Counted from the stretch's first letter, positions 1 to 6,882 are shown. The stretch: 13,855 nucleotides of DNA from Rhodospirillales bacterium (GCA_021775195.1 JAJFIG010000471.1:1-13855); one strand, 5' to 3'. The notes: generated by a model from the sequence alone, not told the origin. A program made the numbers and translations.

Positions 1-36
1 GTGCCCAAGGGCTTCCGGCCGGCGACGGCAGCGTGA
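1..36 (+). CDS. 3' end of an upstream gene (partial, uncertain frame)
   Basis: The first bases read as an open frame (VPKGFRPATAA) ending in TGA at 34-36. It has GC-rich third positions like the genes downstream. Another frame (3-44) also ends plausibly, in TAA, so the choice of frame is uncertain. Too little is visible to name a product. The stop lies 27 nt before the next start, which would fit an operon. Confidence 0.25.
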   Translation: MPKGFRPATAA

Positions 37-63
37 AGGAATAATAAGGGGAGAACGAATCCC

Positions 64-1251
64 ATGGCGGACACGGCCCTGACCCTGGCGCTGGAGGACG
101 ACTACCCGGACATCCGCGAGCAGGTGGCGAAACTGTGCGAGGATTTCCCCGGGGAGTACTGGCGCAAGCTGGAGACCCAGCCGCCCTCGGGGAGCTATCC
201 GACGGAATTCATAGAGGCCCTGACGGAAGCCGGGTATCTGGCGGCCCTGATCCCCGAGGAGTACGGCGGCGCCGGGCTGCCGGTGCGGGGCGGGGCGGTG
301 ATCCTGGAGACCATCAACGCCATGGGCTGCAGCGCCTCGGCCGGGCATGCCCAGATGTACACCATGGGAACGGTGCTGCGCCACGGCAGCGCCGAGCAGA
401 AGGCCCACTACCTGCCGCAAATCGCCAGGGGCGAACTGCGGCTCCAGGCCTTCGCCGTCACCGAGCCGACCTCGGGATCGGACACGACACAGATCAAGAC
501 CCGGGCCGAGCGCCAGGGCAACGGCTACGTCATCAACGGCCAGAAGGTGTTTACCAGCCGGGCCCAGCATTCGGACCTGATGCTGCTGCTGGCCAGGACG
601 ACGCCGGCGGACAAGGTGGAAAAGCGCACCCACGGGATCTCGACCTTCCTCATCGACCTCCAGGAGGCGCAGAAGAACGGCTGCGAGATCCGGCCCATCG
701 ACGCCATGGTCAACCACAACACGACGGAAGTGTTCTTCGACAATGTGCCGATCCCGGGCGACGCCCTGATCGGCGAGGAGGGCAGGGGCTTTCGCTACAT
801 CCTCGACGGCATGAACGCCGAGCGCTGCCTGACCGCCAGCGAGGCCATCGGCAACGGCAAGTACTTCGTCGACAAGGCGGTGGCCTACGCCAACGAGCGC
901 GTCGTCTTCGGCCGTCCGGTGGGCCAGAACCAGGGCATTCAGTTTCCCATCGCGCAAGGCTATGCCGAGCTGGAGGCGGCGGACCTGATGGTGCGCAAGG
1001 CGACGGCGCTGTTCGACGCCCAGCAACCCTGCGGCGCCGAGGCCAACATGGCGCGGCTGCTGTCGTCGGCCGCCGCCTGGGCCTGCGCCGAGGCCTGCTT
1101 CACCACCTTCGGCGGCTTCGCCTTCGCCCGGGAATACGACATCGAACGCAAGTGGCGGGAGGCGCGCCTGGCACGCACGGCGCCGATCTCGCCCAACCTG
1201 ATCCTCAGCTACATCGGCCAGCACGTGCTGGGGATGCCGCGGTCTTACTGA
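64..1251 (+). CDS. acyl-CoA dehydrogenase family flavoprotein
   Basis: A 395-residue protein of normal length for an acyl-CoA dehydrogenase, the FAD enzymes that oxidise acyl-CoA thioesters at the alpha-beta bond and pass electrons to ETF. An N-terminal helical domain is followed by the flavin/substrate segment with AVTEPTSGSD (about residues 136-145) and NGQKVFTSRA, then a C-terminal helical domain with FGGFAFAREY. The usual catalytic Glu of the medium-chain type (EG in RxYEGTSE) is replaced by Pro374-Ile375 in ARTAPISPN. Glu253 in MNAER sits where isovaleryl- and long-chain-type enzymes keep their base. The start is ATG 64 with an AAGGGGAGA ribosome site at 47-55. The next gene, an MmgE/PrpD protein, follows after 24 nt. 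Family assignment is firm; the substrate is unknown. Confidence 0.93.
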   Translation: MADTALTLALEDDYPDIREQVAKLCEDFPGEYWRKLETQPPSGSYPTEFIEALTEAGYLAALIPEEYGGAGLPVRGGAVILETINAMGCSASAGHAQMYTMGTVLRHGSAEQKAHYLPQIARGELRLQAFAVTEPTSGSDTTQIKTRAERQGNGYVINGQKVFTSRAQHSDLMLLLARTTPADKVEKRTHGISTFLIDLQEAQKNGCEIRPIDAMVNHNTTEVFFDNVPIPGDALIGEEGRGFRYILDGMNAERCLTASEAIGNGKYFVDKAVAYANERVVFGRPVGQNQGIQFPIAQGYAELEAADLMVRKATALFDAQQPCGAEANMARLLSSAAAWACAEACFTTFGGFAFAREYDIERKWREARLARTAPISPNLILSYIGQHVLGMPRSY

Positions 1252-1274
1252 CGAATGAATAAGAGGGGGAGACC

Positions 1275-2678
1275 ATGTTCGTAGCCGAACGACGGGCCCA
1301 GTGGGGCGCCACGGCGCCGGCGCGGCATTCCGAGCCGGCGCGGGAACGGGCCCGACACGCCATCGAGGACGTGATCGGCTGCATGGTCGCCGGTGCCGGC
1401 GACGAGGGGGCGGCGGCGGTGCGGGACGCGATCCGCGGATGGGGTGCGGGCGAGGCGACGGTCGCCGGCCAGTTCGCCCGGGCGCCGGCGCCCTTCGCGG
1501 CGCTCGCCAACGGCATGGCGGCCCACGCGCTGGATTTCGACGATACCTTCATGGGGGCGATCACCCACGCCAGCGCCGCCCTGGTGCCGGCGCTGCTGGC
1601 CCTGGGCGAGGAACGGGAGACCTCCGGGGCGGCCATCGTCGACGCCTACATCGTCGGCCTGGAGCTGCACGCGGCCCTGGGGAGCGGGCTCATCCGGTCC
1701 CACTACGATCACGGCTGGCACGCCACGTCGACCATCGGCACCATGGGGACAGCGGGGGCCTGCGCCCGGTTGCTGGGGCTCGATGCCGGGCGTTTCGCCC
1801 ACGCGCTCAGCCTCAGCACCAGCATGGCGGGGGGCGGCAAGGTCCAGTTTGGCAGCATGGCCAAGCCGCTGCACGCCGGGCTGGCGGCGAAGCGGGCGGT
1901 GGAGGCGGCGACGCTGGCGGCCGCCGGCGTCGAGGGCCGGCTGGAGGCATTCGAGGGGGCCATGGGTTACCTCGAGCTCTGCGGCGGGGCGGAACCGGCG
2001 GGTTGGGACGGGAAGCTGGACGACCTTGGCAACCCGCTTGCCATCGAACGCCTGGGCCTGATGGTCAAGCGCTTCCCGTGCTGTGCCGCCACCCACCGGG
2101 CGCTGGACTGCGATCTCGAGCTGATGGACGAGGCCGGGTTCGGAGCTAGCGACGTGGCGGCGGTGGACGTGACGGTCAGCCACGGGCACAAGCGCAACCT
2201 GATGTACGACGACCCGCGAAACGAGCTCGAGGCCCGGTTCTCCATGAACTACTGCGTCGCCGTGGCGCTGCTTTTCGGCACCGTCCGGCTCGGCGACTTC
2301 ACGCCCCAGGCGGTGCGGCGCCCGGCGGTGCGGGCGCTCCTCGGCCTGACCACCATGGGCGCCTACGATGCCGACGCCGAGCAACAGGACCCCACGGCCC
2401 TGATCCCGACCGAGGTCCGGGTCACGCTCAAGGATGGGCGCGTCCTGGAGGCGAGCCGGGAAATGCCAAGGGGAAGCGCCGTCGACCCCCTCGACGAGGG
2501 TGACCGCCGGGCCAAGTTCAACGACTGCTGTCAGGGGTTCCTGCCCGACGACGACATCGCCGCCCTCGGCCGGGACATCGCCGGGATCGAGGACCTGGAC
2601 AGCATCCGCGCCTGCACCCGGCATCTCCGCTTCGAGGCCGGCGCCGACCGGGGCGAGCGCTTCGAGCGCCGGGCTTAA
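1275..2678 (+). CDS. MmgE/PrpD family protein
   Basis: A 467-residue member of the MmgE/PrpD family, which includes 2-methylcitrate dehydratase, cis-aconitate decarboxylase and iminodisuccinate epimerase. Family hallmarks are HALDFDD at residues 84-90, the Gly-rich helical segment around LSLSTSMAGG, and GSMAKPLHAG at 193-202, with Lys197 and His200 in the conserved active-site loop. KRFPCCAATHRALD follows in the second half, marking entry into the smaller domain. Length matches the family. ATG 1275 is preceded by a GAGGGGGAG ribosome site. It is probably co-transcribed with the acyl-CoA dehydrogenase, which suggests catabolism of a dicarboxylic or branched acid. No other methylcitrate-cycle gene is in view, so I do not call it prpD. 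The specific reaction is unknown. Confidence 0.9.
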   Translation: MFVAERRAQWGATAPARHSEPARERARHAIEDVIGCMVAGAGDEGAAAVRDAIRGWGAGEATVAGQFARAPAPFAALANGMAAHALDFDDTFMGAITHASAALVPALLALGEERETSGAAIVDAYIVGLELHAALGSGLIRSHYDHGWHATSTIGTMGTAGACARLLGLDAGRFAHALSLSTSMAGGGKVQFGSMAKPLHAGLAAKRAVEAATLAAAGVEGRLEAFEGAMGYLELCGGAEPAGWDGKLDDLGNPLAIERLGLMVKRFPCCAATHRALDCDLELMDEAGFGASDVAAVDVTVSHGHKRNLMYDDPRNELEARFSMNYCVAVALLFGTVRLGDFTPQAVRRPAVRALLGLTTMGAYDADAEQQDPTALIPTEVRVTLKDGRVLEASREMPRGSAVDPLDEGDRRAKFNDCCQGFLPDDDIAALGRDIAGIEDLDSIRACTRHLRFEAGADRGERFERRA

Positions 2679-2683
2679 GAGTC

Positions 2684-3058
2684 TTGGTCGACAAGCGGGG
2701 ACGGGGGCGGCGGCATGACAGGGGCACCAAGGCGCTCGCCTGGCTGTTCTGGCTCACCGTCGCTGTTGGCGCCGTGCCGTTCTTGCTATTCTACTGGCAG
2801 CGATACACCGGTGTGTTGCCGAGCCAGGCTGAATGGCTGGCCGAGGGCTACAACCACGGCCCCTGGCGCTGGCAATGGGAAGGTTTCACGGTCGCCTACC
2901 CGGTGCTGGTGCTGGGCGTCCTGACCCTGGCCCTCGGTGCCGCGGTCGCCATCCGGCGCCGGGATTTCGGGTTCTTCGCCCGGGCGCTGGCCCTGGCGGC
3001 CCTGCAGGGGGGGGTGATCGTCGGACAACTGGCCGTCATCGGCGGCGCTATCGACTGA
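2684..3058 (+). CDS. small three-helix membrane protein, unrecognised
   Basis: A 124-residue protein with a very basic N-terminus (VDKRGRGRRHDRGTK), then three predicted membrane helices at about residues 17-38, 68-90 and 99-121. A Trp-rich loop (WLAEGYNHGPWRWQWEG) lies between helices 1 and 2, and RRR at 91-93 would anchor the cytoplasmic loop. The basic N-terminus and RRR suggest N-in topology with loop 1 in the periplasm. The only sensible start is TTG 2684; no ATG occurs in frame near the N-terminus. The start lies 5 nt after the previous stop with no clear ribosome site, so translational coupling is likely. I do not recognise the family. It could be an accessory membrane protein of the same operon or an unrelated protein. 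Confidence 0.65.
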   Translation: MVDKRGRGRRHDRGTKALAWLFWLTVAVGAVPFLLFYWQRYTGVLPSQAEWLAEGYNHGPWRWQWEGFTVAYPVLVLGVLTLALGAAVAIRRRDFGFFARALALAALQGGVIVGQLAVIGGAID

Positions 3059-3158
3059 GGCTGGACCGACGGGCCGGCATGTTTCTGGCCCAAAAGAAAG
3101 AATAGCGGCTGGCCCCGACTGTTCAGCCGAATCCATTGCGCGGAATGTACTAGGAATA

Positions 3159-3210
3159 CGAAAACGGGGTACCTATCTCCTGGATAGATGGTTCGGAGAA
3201 GCCCGTTTCG
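3159..3210. promoter_or_regulatory. inverted repeat upstream of the response regulator
   Basis: CGAAAACGGG (3159-3168) faces CCCGTTTCG (3202-3210), complementary apart from one extra A. A smaller hairpin, CTATC-TCCTG-GATAG, lies between the arms. The element is in the 211-nt gap before the response regulator and ends 60 nt before its start. It could be an operator, a leader hairpin or a terminator for the upstream operon; no T-tract follows. I found no convincing sigma-70 promoter in this gap. Confidence 0.35.
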
Positions 3211-3269
3211 AAAATCAAACTGGTGCATGATTGAGAGGTATGTTGAATGCTGAACCCCAGGAGACATCC

Positions 3270-4349
3270 ATGAAGTTCCTGATCGTTGACGACGACGAGG
3301 ACTCGCGCGTCTTCCTGGAACAGGCGCTCGCCAGGGCCGGTTACGACGCGATGTCCGCGACCAACGGATTGGAGGCGCTGGACAAGGCACGGGAAGCCCC
3401 GCCGGATATGATCATCTCCGACGTGTTGATGCCGGAAATGGACGGCTTCGCGCTTTGCCGCGAGGTCAAGGCCGACGAGGCGCTGAAGAACATACCCCTT
3501 GTCTTCTACACGGCAACGTACACCGACCAGAAAGAAGAGAAACTGGCGCTGGCGCTGGGAGCCTCGCGCTATTTTCACAAGCCCATGGAGCTGAGCGCGC
3601 TGATGGCTTCGCTGATGGAAGTCGTCGAGAGTCACACCAAAGGCGATGTTTCCGTTCCGGAGCAATCCCTCGACGATGCGATGGCGCTGCAGCGTAACCA
3701 CGCGGCCATCCTTACCCGGAAACTGGACAAGAAACAGAGGACGCTGGCCAGGAAGGAGGCCGAAATCCGCAATCTCGAGCAGCAGTTCCGGCGGGTTATC
3801 GAGTTGTCGCCGGACGCAGTCGTCATTCAAGGGGAGAACGGCATCATCATGATCAACGATAACGCCGCCACTCTCTTGGGCGTGGCGGGACCCGACGACC
3901 TGATTGGTGCCGATATCACCGATATCATTCACCCCGACGACACCGAGGACTTCATGAAGATGCTTGGTGATGCGGCTACTGAAGATGCCAGCACGGCGCC
4001 AAAGGAGTATGTCGTTTTGCGCCGGGACGGCAGTTCCGTCGACGTCGAGATCGATTATCGCCACATCCCCGATGACGATAACGCCGGCACTCAGTTCGCG
4101 ATCAGGAAAATCACCACACGCAAGCGGCAGGAAATCCTCGAGAACCTGGATCGCCTGACGCGCCGTGAGCGCGAGATCATGAACATGGTGGTCGTCGGTG
4201 AAACCAACAAGGTGATCGCGCGTCACCTTAAGATCAGCGACAAGACCGTCGAAACCCACCGCGCGAACCTGATGAGGAAATTGGGGGCGACGTCCCTGGC
4301 GGAACTGATCCGCAAGGTCCGGCTGGTCGATCGCAGGGAAACGTTTTAG
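3270..4349 (+). CDS. response regulator, REC-PAS-LuxR-type helix-turn-helix
   Basis: A 359-residue cytoplasmic two-component regulator. The receiver domain (1 to about 125) has acidic residues D7-D9, phosphoacceptor Asp51 in SDVLMPEMDG, Thr81 and Lys104-Pro105. A charged, probably coiled-coil linker (about 130-172) leads to a PAS domain (173 to about 288, SPDAVVIQGENGIIMINDNA). A FixJ/NarL-type helix-turn-helix (296-355, LTRREREIM then DKTVETHRANLMRKL) ends the protein. I chose ATG 3270 because AGGAG lies 6 nt upstream and the receiver begins directly; an in-frame ATG at 3231 would add 13 residues foreign to the fold. No histidine kinase is adjacent, so its partner is elsewhere. Its position before the PAS/MCP pair suggests a role in the same redox or energy response, which is inference. 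Confidence 0.92.
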   Translation: MKFLIVDDDEDSRVFLEQALARAGYDAMSATNGLEALDKAREAPPDMIISDVLMPEMDGFALCREVKADEALKNIPLVFYTATYTDQKEEKLALALGASRYFHKPMELSALMASLMEVVESHTKGDVSVPEQSLDDAMALQRNHAAILTRKLDKKQRTLARKEAEIRNLEQQFRRVIELSPDAVVIQGENGIIMINDNAATLLGVAGPDDLIGADITDIIHPDDTEDFMKMLGDAATEDASTAPKEYVVLRRDGSSVDVEIDYRHIPDDDNAGTQFAIRKITTRKRQEILENLDRLTRREREIMNMVVVGETNKVIARHLKISDKTVETHRANLMRKLGATSLAELIRKVRLVDRRETF

Positions 4350-4372
4350 CGATCCGGGAAATGCCCCGATAA

Positions 4373-4390
4373 CCCCTGAAGTTTCAGGGG
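4373..4390 (+). terminator. stem-loop after the response regulator
   Basis: CCCCTGAAGTTTCAGGGG folds into a 7-8 bp hairpin starting 24 nt after the stop codon of the regulator gene. No T-tract follows, so as an intrinsic terminator it is weak. The near-palindrome could equally be a protein-binding site for the downstream PAS/MCP operon. Confidence 0.4.
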
Positions 4391-4408
4391 AATAACACGA
4401 ATATACCT

Positions 4409-4441
4409 GGGAAAAACCCCTATTTATAGAGGGAAAAACCC
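4409..4441. repeat. tandem GGGAAAAACCC repeats, candidate operator
   Basis: GGGAAAAACCC occurs at 4409-4419 and again at 4431-4441, 22 bp apart start to start, about two helical turns. Each copy is itself an interrupted palindrome (GGG/CCC). A related GGGAAATGCCC lies at 4356-4366. The stretch between the two copies is also an imperfect palindrome (CCCCTAT-TT-ATAGAGGG). Same-face spacing of symmetric half-sites upstream of the PAS gene is typical of cooperative regulator binding. Which protein binds is unknown; the adjacent LuxR-type regulator is one guess. Confidence 0.45.
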
Positions 4442-4489
4442 GTGAGAAATCGGTAGTTCGTCCTGACTAGTTCCAATTGAATTCCCCGC

Positions 4490-4495
4490 CATAAT
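4490..4495 (+). promoter_or_regulatory. candidate -10 box for the PAS/MCP operon
   Basis: CATAAT matches TATAAT at five of six positions, 66 nt before the PAS start codon. No good -35 box lies at the right distance, which would fit an activator-dependent promoter using the repeats just upstream. Weak evidence on its own. Confidence 0.25.
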
Positions 4496-4500
4496 GCTCT

Positions 4501-4527
4501 CCTGGACGAATTCGTAAAATTTCCAGG
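4501..4527. repeat. inverted repeat in the PAS gene leader
   Basis: CCTGGA (4501-4506) and TCCAGG (4522-4527) form perfect arms. The left arm abuts the 10-bp palindrome ACGAATTCGT (4506-4515). The element lies between the candidate -10 box and the ribosome site, so it could be an operator or an mRNA hairpin. Confidence 0.35.
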
Positions 4528-4560
4528 CCGAAGTTGCAAGAACTGCAGGAGCTTTGGATT

Positions 4561-5085
4561 ATGGCAAAAAACGGCGCCTTGACCGGAGTCGAGCGCACTT
4601 TCGATGAGGACGAGATCATCGTCAGTAAGACCGACCTGAAAGGGCGGCTTACCTACGTCAATCGTGTATTCCTGAAGGTTGCCGGATACACCGAGAAAGA
4701 ACTGATCGGTGAGCCCCACAGCATTGTCCGCCACCCGCATATGCCGCGGTGCGTCTTCAAGCTTCTGTGGGACACCATTCAGGGCGGAAAGGAAATTTTC
4801 GCCTACGTTCTGAACCGGTCCAAGAACGGCGATCATTACTGGGTCCTGGCCCACGTCACGCCCAGCTTCGACGACTCGGGGAACATCACGAATTACCATT
4901 CCAACCGCCGGGTTCCCGACCGGCGTGTCCTCGATGAAACAATCATTCCCCTCTACAATTCGTTGCTGGAGGAAGAAAACCGTCACGACAACCGCAAGAC
5001 GGGTATGCAGGCGTCCTATGCCGCCATCGAAAACGTGCTCAAGGACAAGGGGGCCGCGTACGATGAATTCGTCTTCTCTCTCTAA
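4561..5085 (+). CDS. Aer-like soluble PAS sensor protein
   Basis: A 174-residue protein that is almost entirely one Aer-type PAS domain (about 10-125) followed by a charged helical tail ending in YDEFVFSL. From recall of E. coli Aer, the two align residue for residue over the first 95 positions: N34, R57, H58, F66, W70, N85 and Y93 are all present, in the signatures IVRHPHMP and KNGDHYW. In Aer this domain binds FAD and senses redox state. One difference stands out: Aer Asp60 is His60 here. ATG 4561 is chosen because AGGAG at 4547-4551 lies 9 nt upstream and the register matches Aer; an in-frame TTG at 4534 would add nine residues. There is no membrane segment. It overlaps the MCP gene by 23 nt, so the two products probably work together in energy taxis. 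Confidence 0.88.
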   Translation: MAKNGALTGVERTFDEDEIIVSKTDLKGRLTYVNRVFLKVAGYTEKELIGEPHSIVRHPHMPRCVFKLLWDTIQGGKEIFAYVLNRSKNGDHYWVLAHVTPSFDDSGNITNYHSNRRVPDRRVLDETIIPLYNSLLEEENRHDNRKTGMQASYAAIENVLKDKGAAYDEFVFSL

Positions 5086-6370
5086 GTCGGTTTATGTCAC
5101 GGCGGCAATCGCGGCGTTGGCCGTTGCCGCGATCGTGTTCGAGCTGCGGGCGGGACACCCCGTCTTCATGAGCCTATTTTTCATGACCGGGGTCGTGGCT
5201 GCCGCGGGCGCCTGTCTTTGGCTTCAGAGGCAGGCGGCGATAAGCGTCAAGCGGGCGACGGACGTGTGCCGGGAAATCGACCACGGCAATTTCGAGGCGC
5301 GTATCGTCAACATCGGCGAAAAAGGCGATCTCGGCGACCTGTTGAACACCGTCAACGACATGGTCGACCGCACCGACGCCTTCGTCCGCGAGGCCGCGGC
5401 GTGCCTCGATTACGTCAGCCATAACAAATACTTCCGGGTGATCGTCGAAAACGGAATGCTGGGCAGTTTCCGCCTCAGCAGCCAGACCATCAACAAGGCA
5501 ACCGCGTCGATGGAAAAGCGGGTGACGGACTTTTCCGCCGTCGCCGACGATTTCGAGCGGAACATGCACGGTGTCGTCCAAACGGTGGCTTCGGCGTCCA
5601 CCCAGCTCCAGTCGACGGCGAAAGCCATGGAATCGACGGCAACGTCGACCAGCGAGCGGTCGACGGCGGTTGCCGCCGCCGCCGAGGAGGCATCCACCAA
5701 CGTCCAGACCGTGGCCGCGGCCGCCGAGGAACTCTCGATCTCGGTTTCCGAGATCAGCCAACAGGTATCCCACTCCTCCGACGTTGCCGCCAGTGCTGTC
5801 AATGAGGCGGAACGCAGCAACGAGCAGGTCCAGGGGCTGAGCGCTGCCGCCGACAAGATCGGTGAAGTGGTGGCGCTGATCAACGACATTGCCGACCAGA
5901 CCAATCTGCTGGCGCTGAACGCGACCATCGAGGCGGCGCGCGCCGGCGACGCCGGCAAGGGTTTCGCGGTCGTCGCTTCCGAGGTCAAGAACCTGGCCAA
6001 CCAGACGAGCAAGGCGACCGAGGAGATCGGCGGCCAGGTCGGGAGTATTCAGACGGCGACCAGGGACGCGGTCACCGCCATCGGCAGCATCAGCGGCACC
6101 ATCGGCGAGATAAACCAGATCGCGGCCACCATCTCCGCCGCGGTGGAGGAGCAAGGTGCCGCGACGCAGGAAATTGCCCGCAACGTGGATCAGGCATCGA
6201 CCGGCACGACCGAGGTAACGACGAACATTTCCGAGGTCACACAGGCGGTGGGCGGGACCCGCGAGGCCGCCGGTCAGGTTCTGGAGTCCGCCAACGAATT
6301 GTCGAAGCAGTCCGAACTTCTGGGCAAGGAAATGGACTCCTTCCTGGCCGAGGTTCGCAAGGTTGTCTAA
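5063..6370 (+). CDS. methyl-accepting chemotaxis protein, membrane hairpin-HAMP-signalling domain
   Basis: A 435-residue chemoreceptor. Two membrane helices (about 9-28 and 34-54) are joined by a very short loop (RAGHP), so there is no periplasmic ligand domain. A HAMP-like region (about 55-115) and a second helical segment with [16 protein letters not shown] follow. The coiled-coil signalling domain has the highly conserved hairpin tip from [20 protein letters not shown] (276-295) to about 312. This is E. coli Aer without its PAS domain. The ATG at 5063 lies inside the end of the PAS gene, in the +1 frame, with a GGGGG ribosome site at about 5049-5053. Upstream in-frame ATGs only translate the PAS gene in the wrong frame. 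The C-terminus (EVRKVV) has no WxxF-type CheR/CheB docking pentapeptide. It presumably signals through CheW/CheA encoded elsewhere. Confidence 0.93.
   Translation: MNSSSLSKSVYVTAAIAALAVAAIVFELRAGHPVFMSLFFMTGVVAAAGACLWLQRQAAISVKRATDVCREIDHGNFEARIVNIGEKGDLGDLLNTVNDMVDRTDAFVREAAACLDYVSHNKYFRVIVENGMLGSFRLSSQTINKATASMEKRVTDFSAVADDFERNMHGVVQTVASASTQLQSTAKAMESTATSTSERSTAVAAAAEEASTNVQTVAAAAEELSISVSEISQQVSHSSDVAASAVNEAERSNEQVQGLSAAADKIGEVVALINDIADQTNLLALNATIEAARAGDAGKGFAVVASEVKNLANQTSKATEEIGGQVGSIQTATRDAVTAIGSISGTIGEINQIAATISAAVEEQGAATQEIARNVDQASTGTTEVTTNISEVTQAVGGTREAAGQVLESANELSKQSELLGKEMDSFLAEVRKVV
5075..5083 (+). repeat. TC dinucleotide repeat in the PAS/MCP overlap
   Basis: Four TC units plus a T lie immediately before the PAS stop codon (5083-5085) and inside the MCP start. 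Adding one TC unit, or a two-base backward ribosome slip, would move the PAS frame into the MCP frame and give [11 protein letters not shown], a seamless PAS-MCP fusion. Whether this happens cannot be seen here. Confidence 0.6.
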
Positions 6371-6372
6371 AA

Positions 6373-6424
6373 GCCGCCCCCCGGGCTTCCATCCGGTTGC
6401 CCAGATGGGCCCCGTCGGGGCGGC
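6373..6424 (+). terminator. GC-rich stem-loop after the MCP gene
   Basis: GCCGCCCC (6373-6380) pairs with GGGGCGGC (6417-6424), 2 nt after the MCP stop. The 36-nt loop itself contains GCCC-AGAT-GGGC. No T-tract follows, so it may protect the 3' end or assist factor-dependent termination rather than act as a classical intrinsic terminator. The rest of the gap to 6554 shows nothing else firm; CGGGAATTCG and CGAATTCCG near 6448-6479 form an imperfect inverted repeat. Confidence 0.45.
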
Positions 6425-6554
6425 ACGAAAGCGATCGCAGACGGCCGGGAATTCGACCAAACGGAGCGACGAATTCCGCCCGGGAAGCGGCCAGTCGAAA
6501 GGTTCGATCGAGGAGCCGGATGCTGACGCGAAGACAAACCATAGGGTGCCGGAC

Positions 6555-6779
6555 ATGGATACACACGTATCAACGCCAATCAACTCAACACCAACCAACG
6601 CAAGAGTCTGGGTTCGTCCCGCCTGGTCGACTGAGAAGGCATGGGTGATCACGGACGGTTTGCATATTCATTCCGTGCATTTGACCTGGGAAGAGGCCGC
6701 CGACCGCTGCAGGAAACGCGGCAACAGCGATTGCCTGAAGTGCCAGGATCTAATCATCGGCAAATGCCTGACCAACTGA
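6555..6779 (+). CDS. small four-cysteine protein, unrecognised
   Basis: A 74-residue protein starting at ATG 6555, with AGGG 8 nt upstream. An open frame continues back to 6363, but that N-terminal part is low-complexity and overlaps the stem-loop after the MCP gene, so the short form is preferred. The N-terminus is Thr/Asn-rich. The core (VWVRPAWSTEKAWVITDG) looks like beta strands, followed by an amphipathic helix (TWEEAADRCRKRG). Cys52, Cys60, Cys63 and Cys71 have the spacing CX7CX2CX7C, compatible with a metal site or two disulphides. There is no signal peptide, so a cytoplasmic zinc-binding role is the more natural guess. I do not recognise the family. Confidence 0.6.
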   Translation: MDTHVSTPINSTPTNARVWVRPAWSTEKAWVITDGLHIHSVHLTWEEAADRCRKRGNSDCLKCQDLIIGKCLTN

Positions 6780-6794
6780 TGACGAGGGAAGTAG

Positions 6795-6846
6795 CCGGCG
6801 AAGGGTTCGAACCGCTGGACGAACACGGCGGGCGGGTCTTCGCCGG
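6795..6846. repeat. inverted repeat with internal palindrome
   Basis: CCGGCGAAG (6795-6803) and CTTCGCCGG (6838-6846) are perfect 9-bp arms. The palindrome GGTTCGAACC (6804-6813) directly follows the left arm. The element sits between two small genes and just upstream of a -10-like box, so it could be a terminator for the upstream gene or an operator for the downstream one. There is no T-tract. Confidence 0.4.
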
Positions 6847-6860
6847 TTTCTCTCATAGCG

Positions 6861-6866
6861 TATACT
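6861..6866 (+). promoter_or_regulatory. candidate -10 box TATACT
   Basis: TATACT matches the sigma-70 -10 consensus at five of six positions. The -35 region overlaps the right arm of the inverted repeat (CTTCGC) and fits poorly. Transcription would start near 6873, giving a leader of only about ten bases before the TTG at 6883. Confidence 0.3.
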
Positions 6867-6882
6867 GCCAGGCCTGAAGCTG

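Noticed and set aside
1245..2624. Long antisense open frames, here and at 5174-6652, 7882-9369 and 11971-13275
   Set aside because: They lie opposite well-identified genes and have His/Arg/Gly/Asp-rich low-complexity translations. They follow from high GC at third codon positions and show no family motif.
3071..3091. GGGCC/GGCCC hairpin after the membrane protein as a terminator
   Set aside because: The stem is only 5-6 bp and is followed by A-rich rather than T-rich sequence on the + strand.
4925..5062. Upstream-extended start for the MCP
   Set aside because: The extra 46 residues translate the PAS gene in the wrong frame and are Arg/Thr/Pro-rich; the ATG at 5063 begins directly before the membrane hairpin.
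6795..6813. Possible tRNA end or phage attachment site around GGTTCGAACC
   Set aside because: The motif resembles a tRNA T-loop, but neither strand gives a paired T-stem, an acceptor stem or an anticodon arm, and no integrase is nearby.
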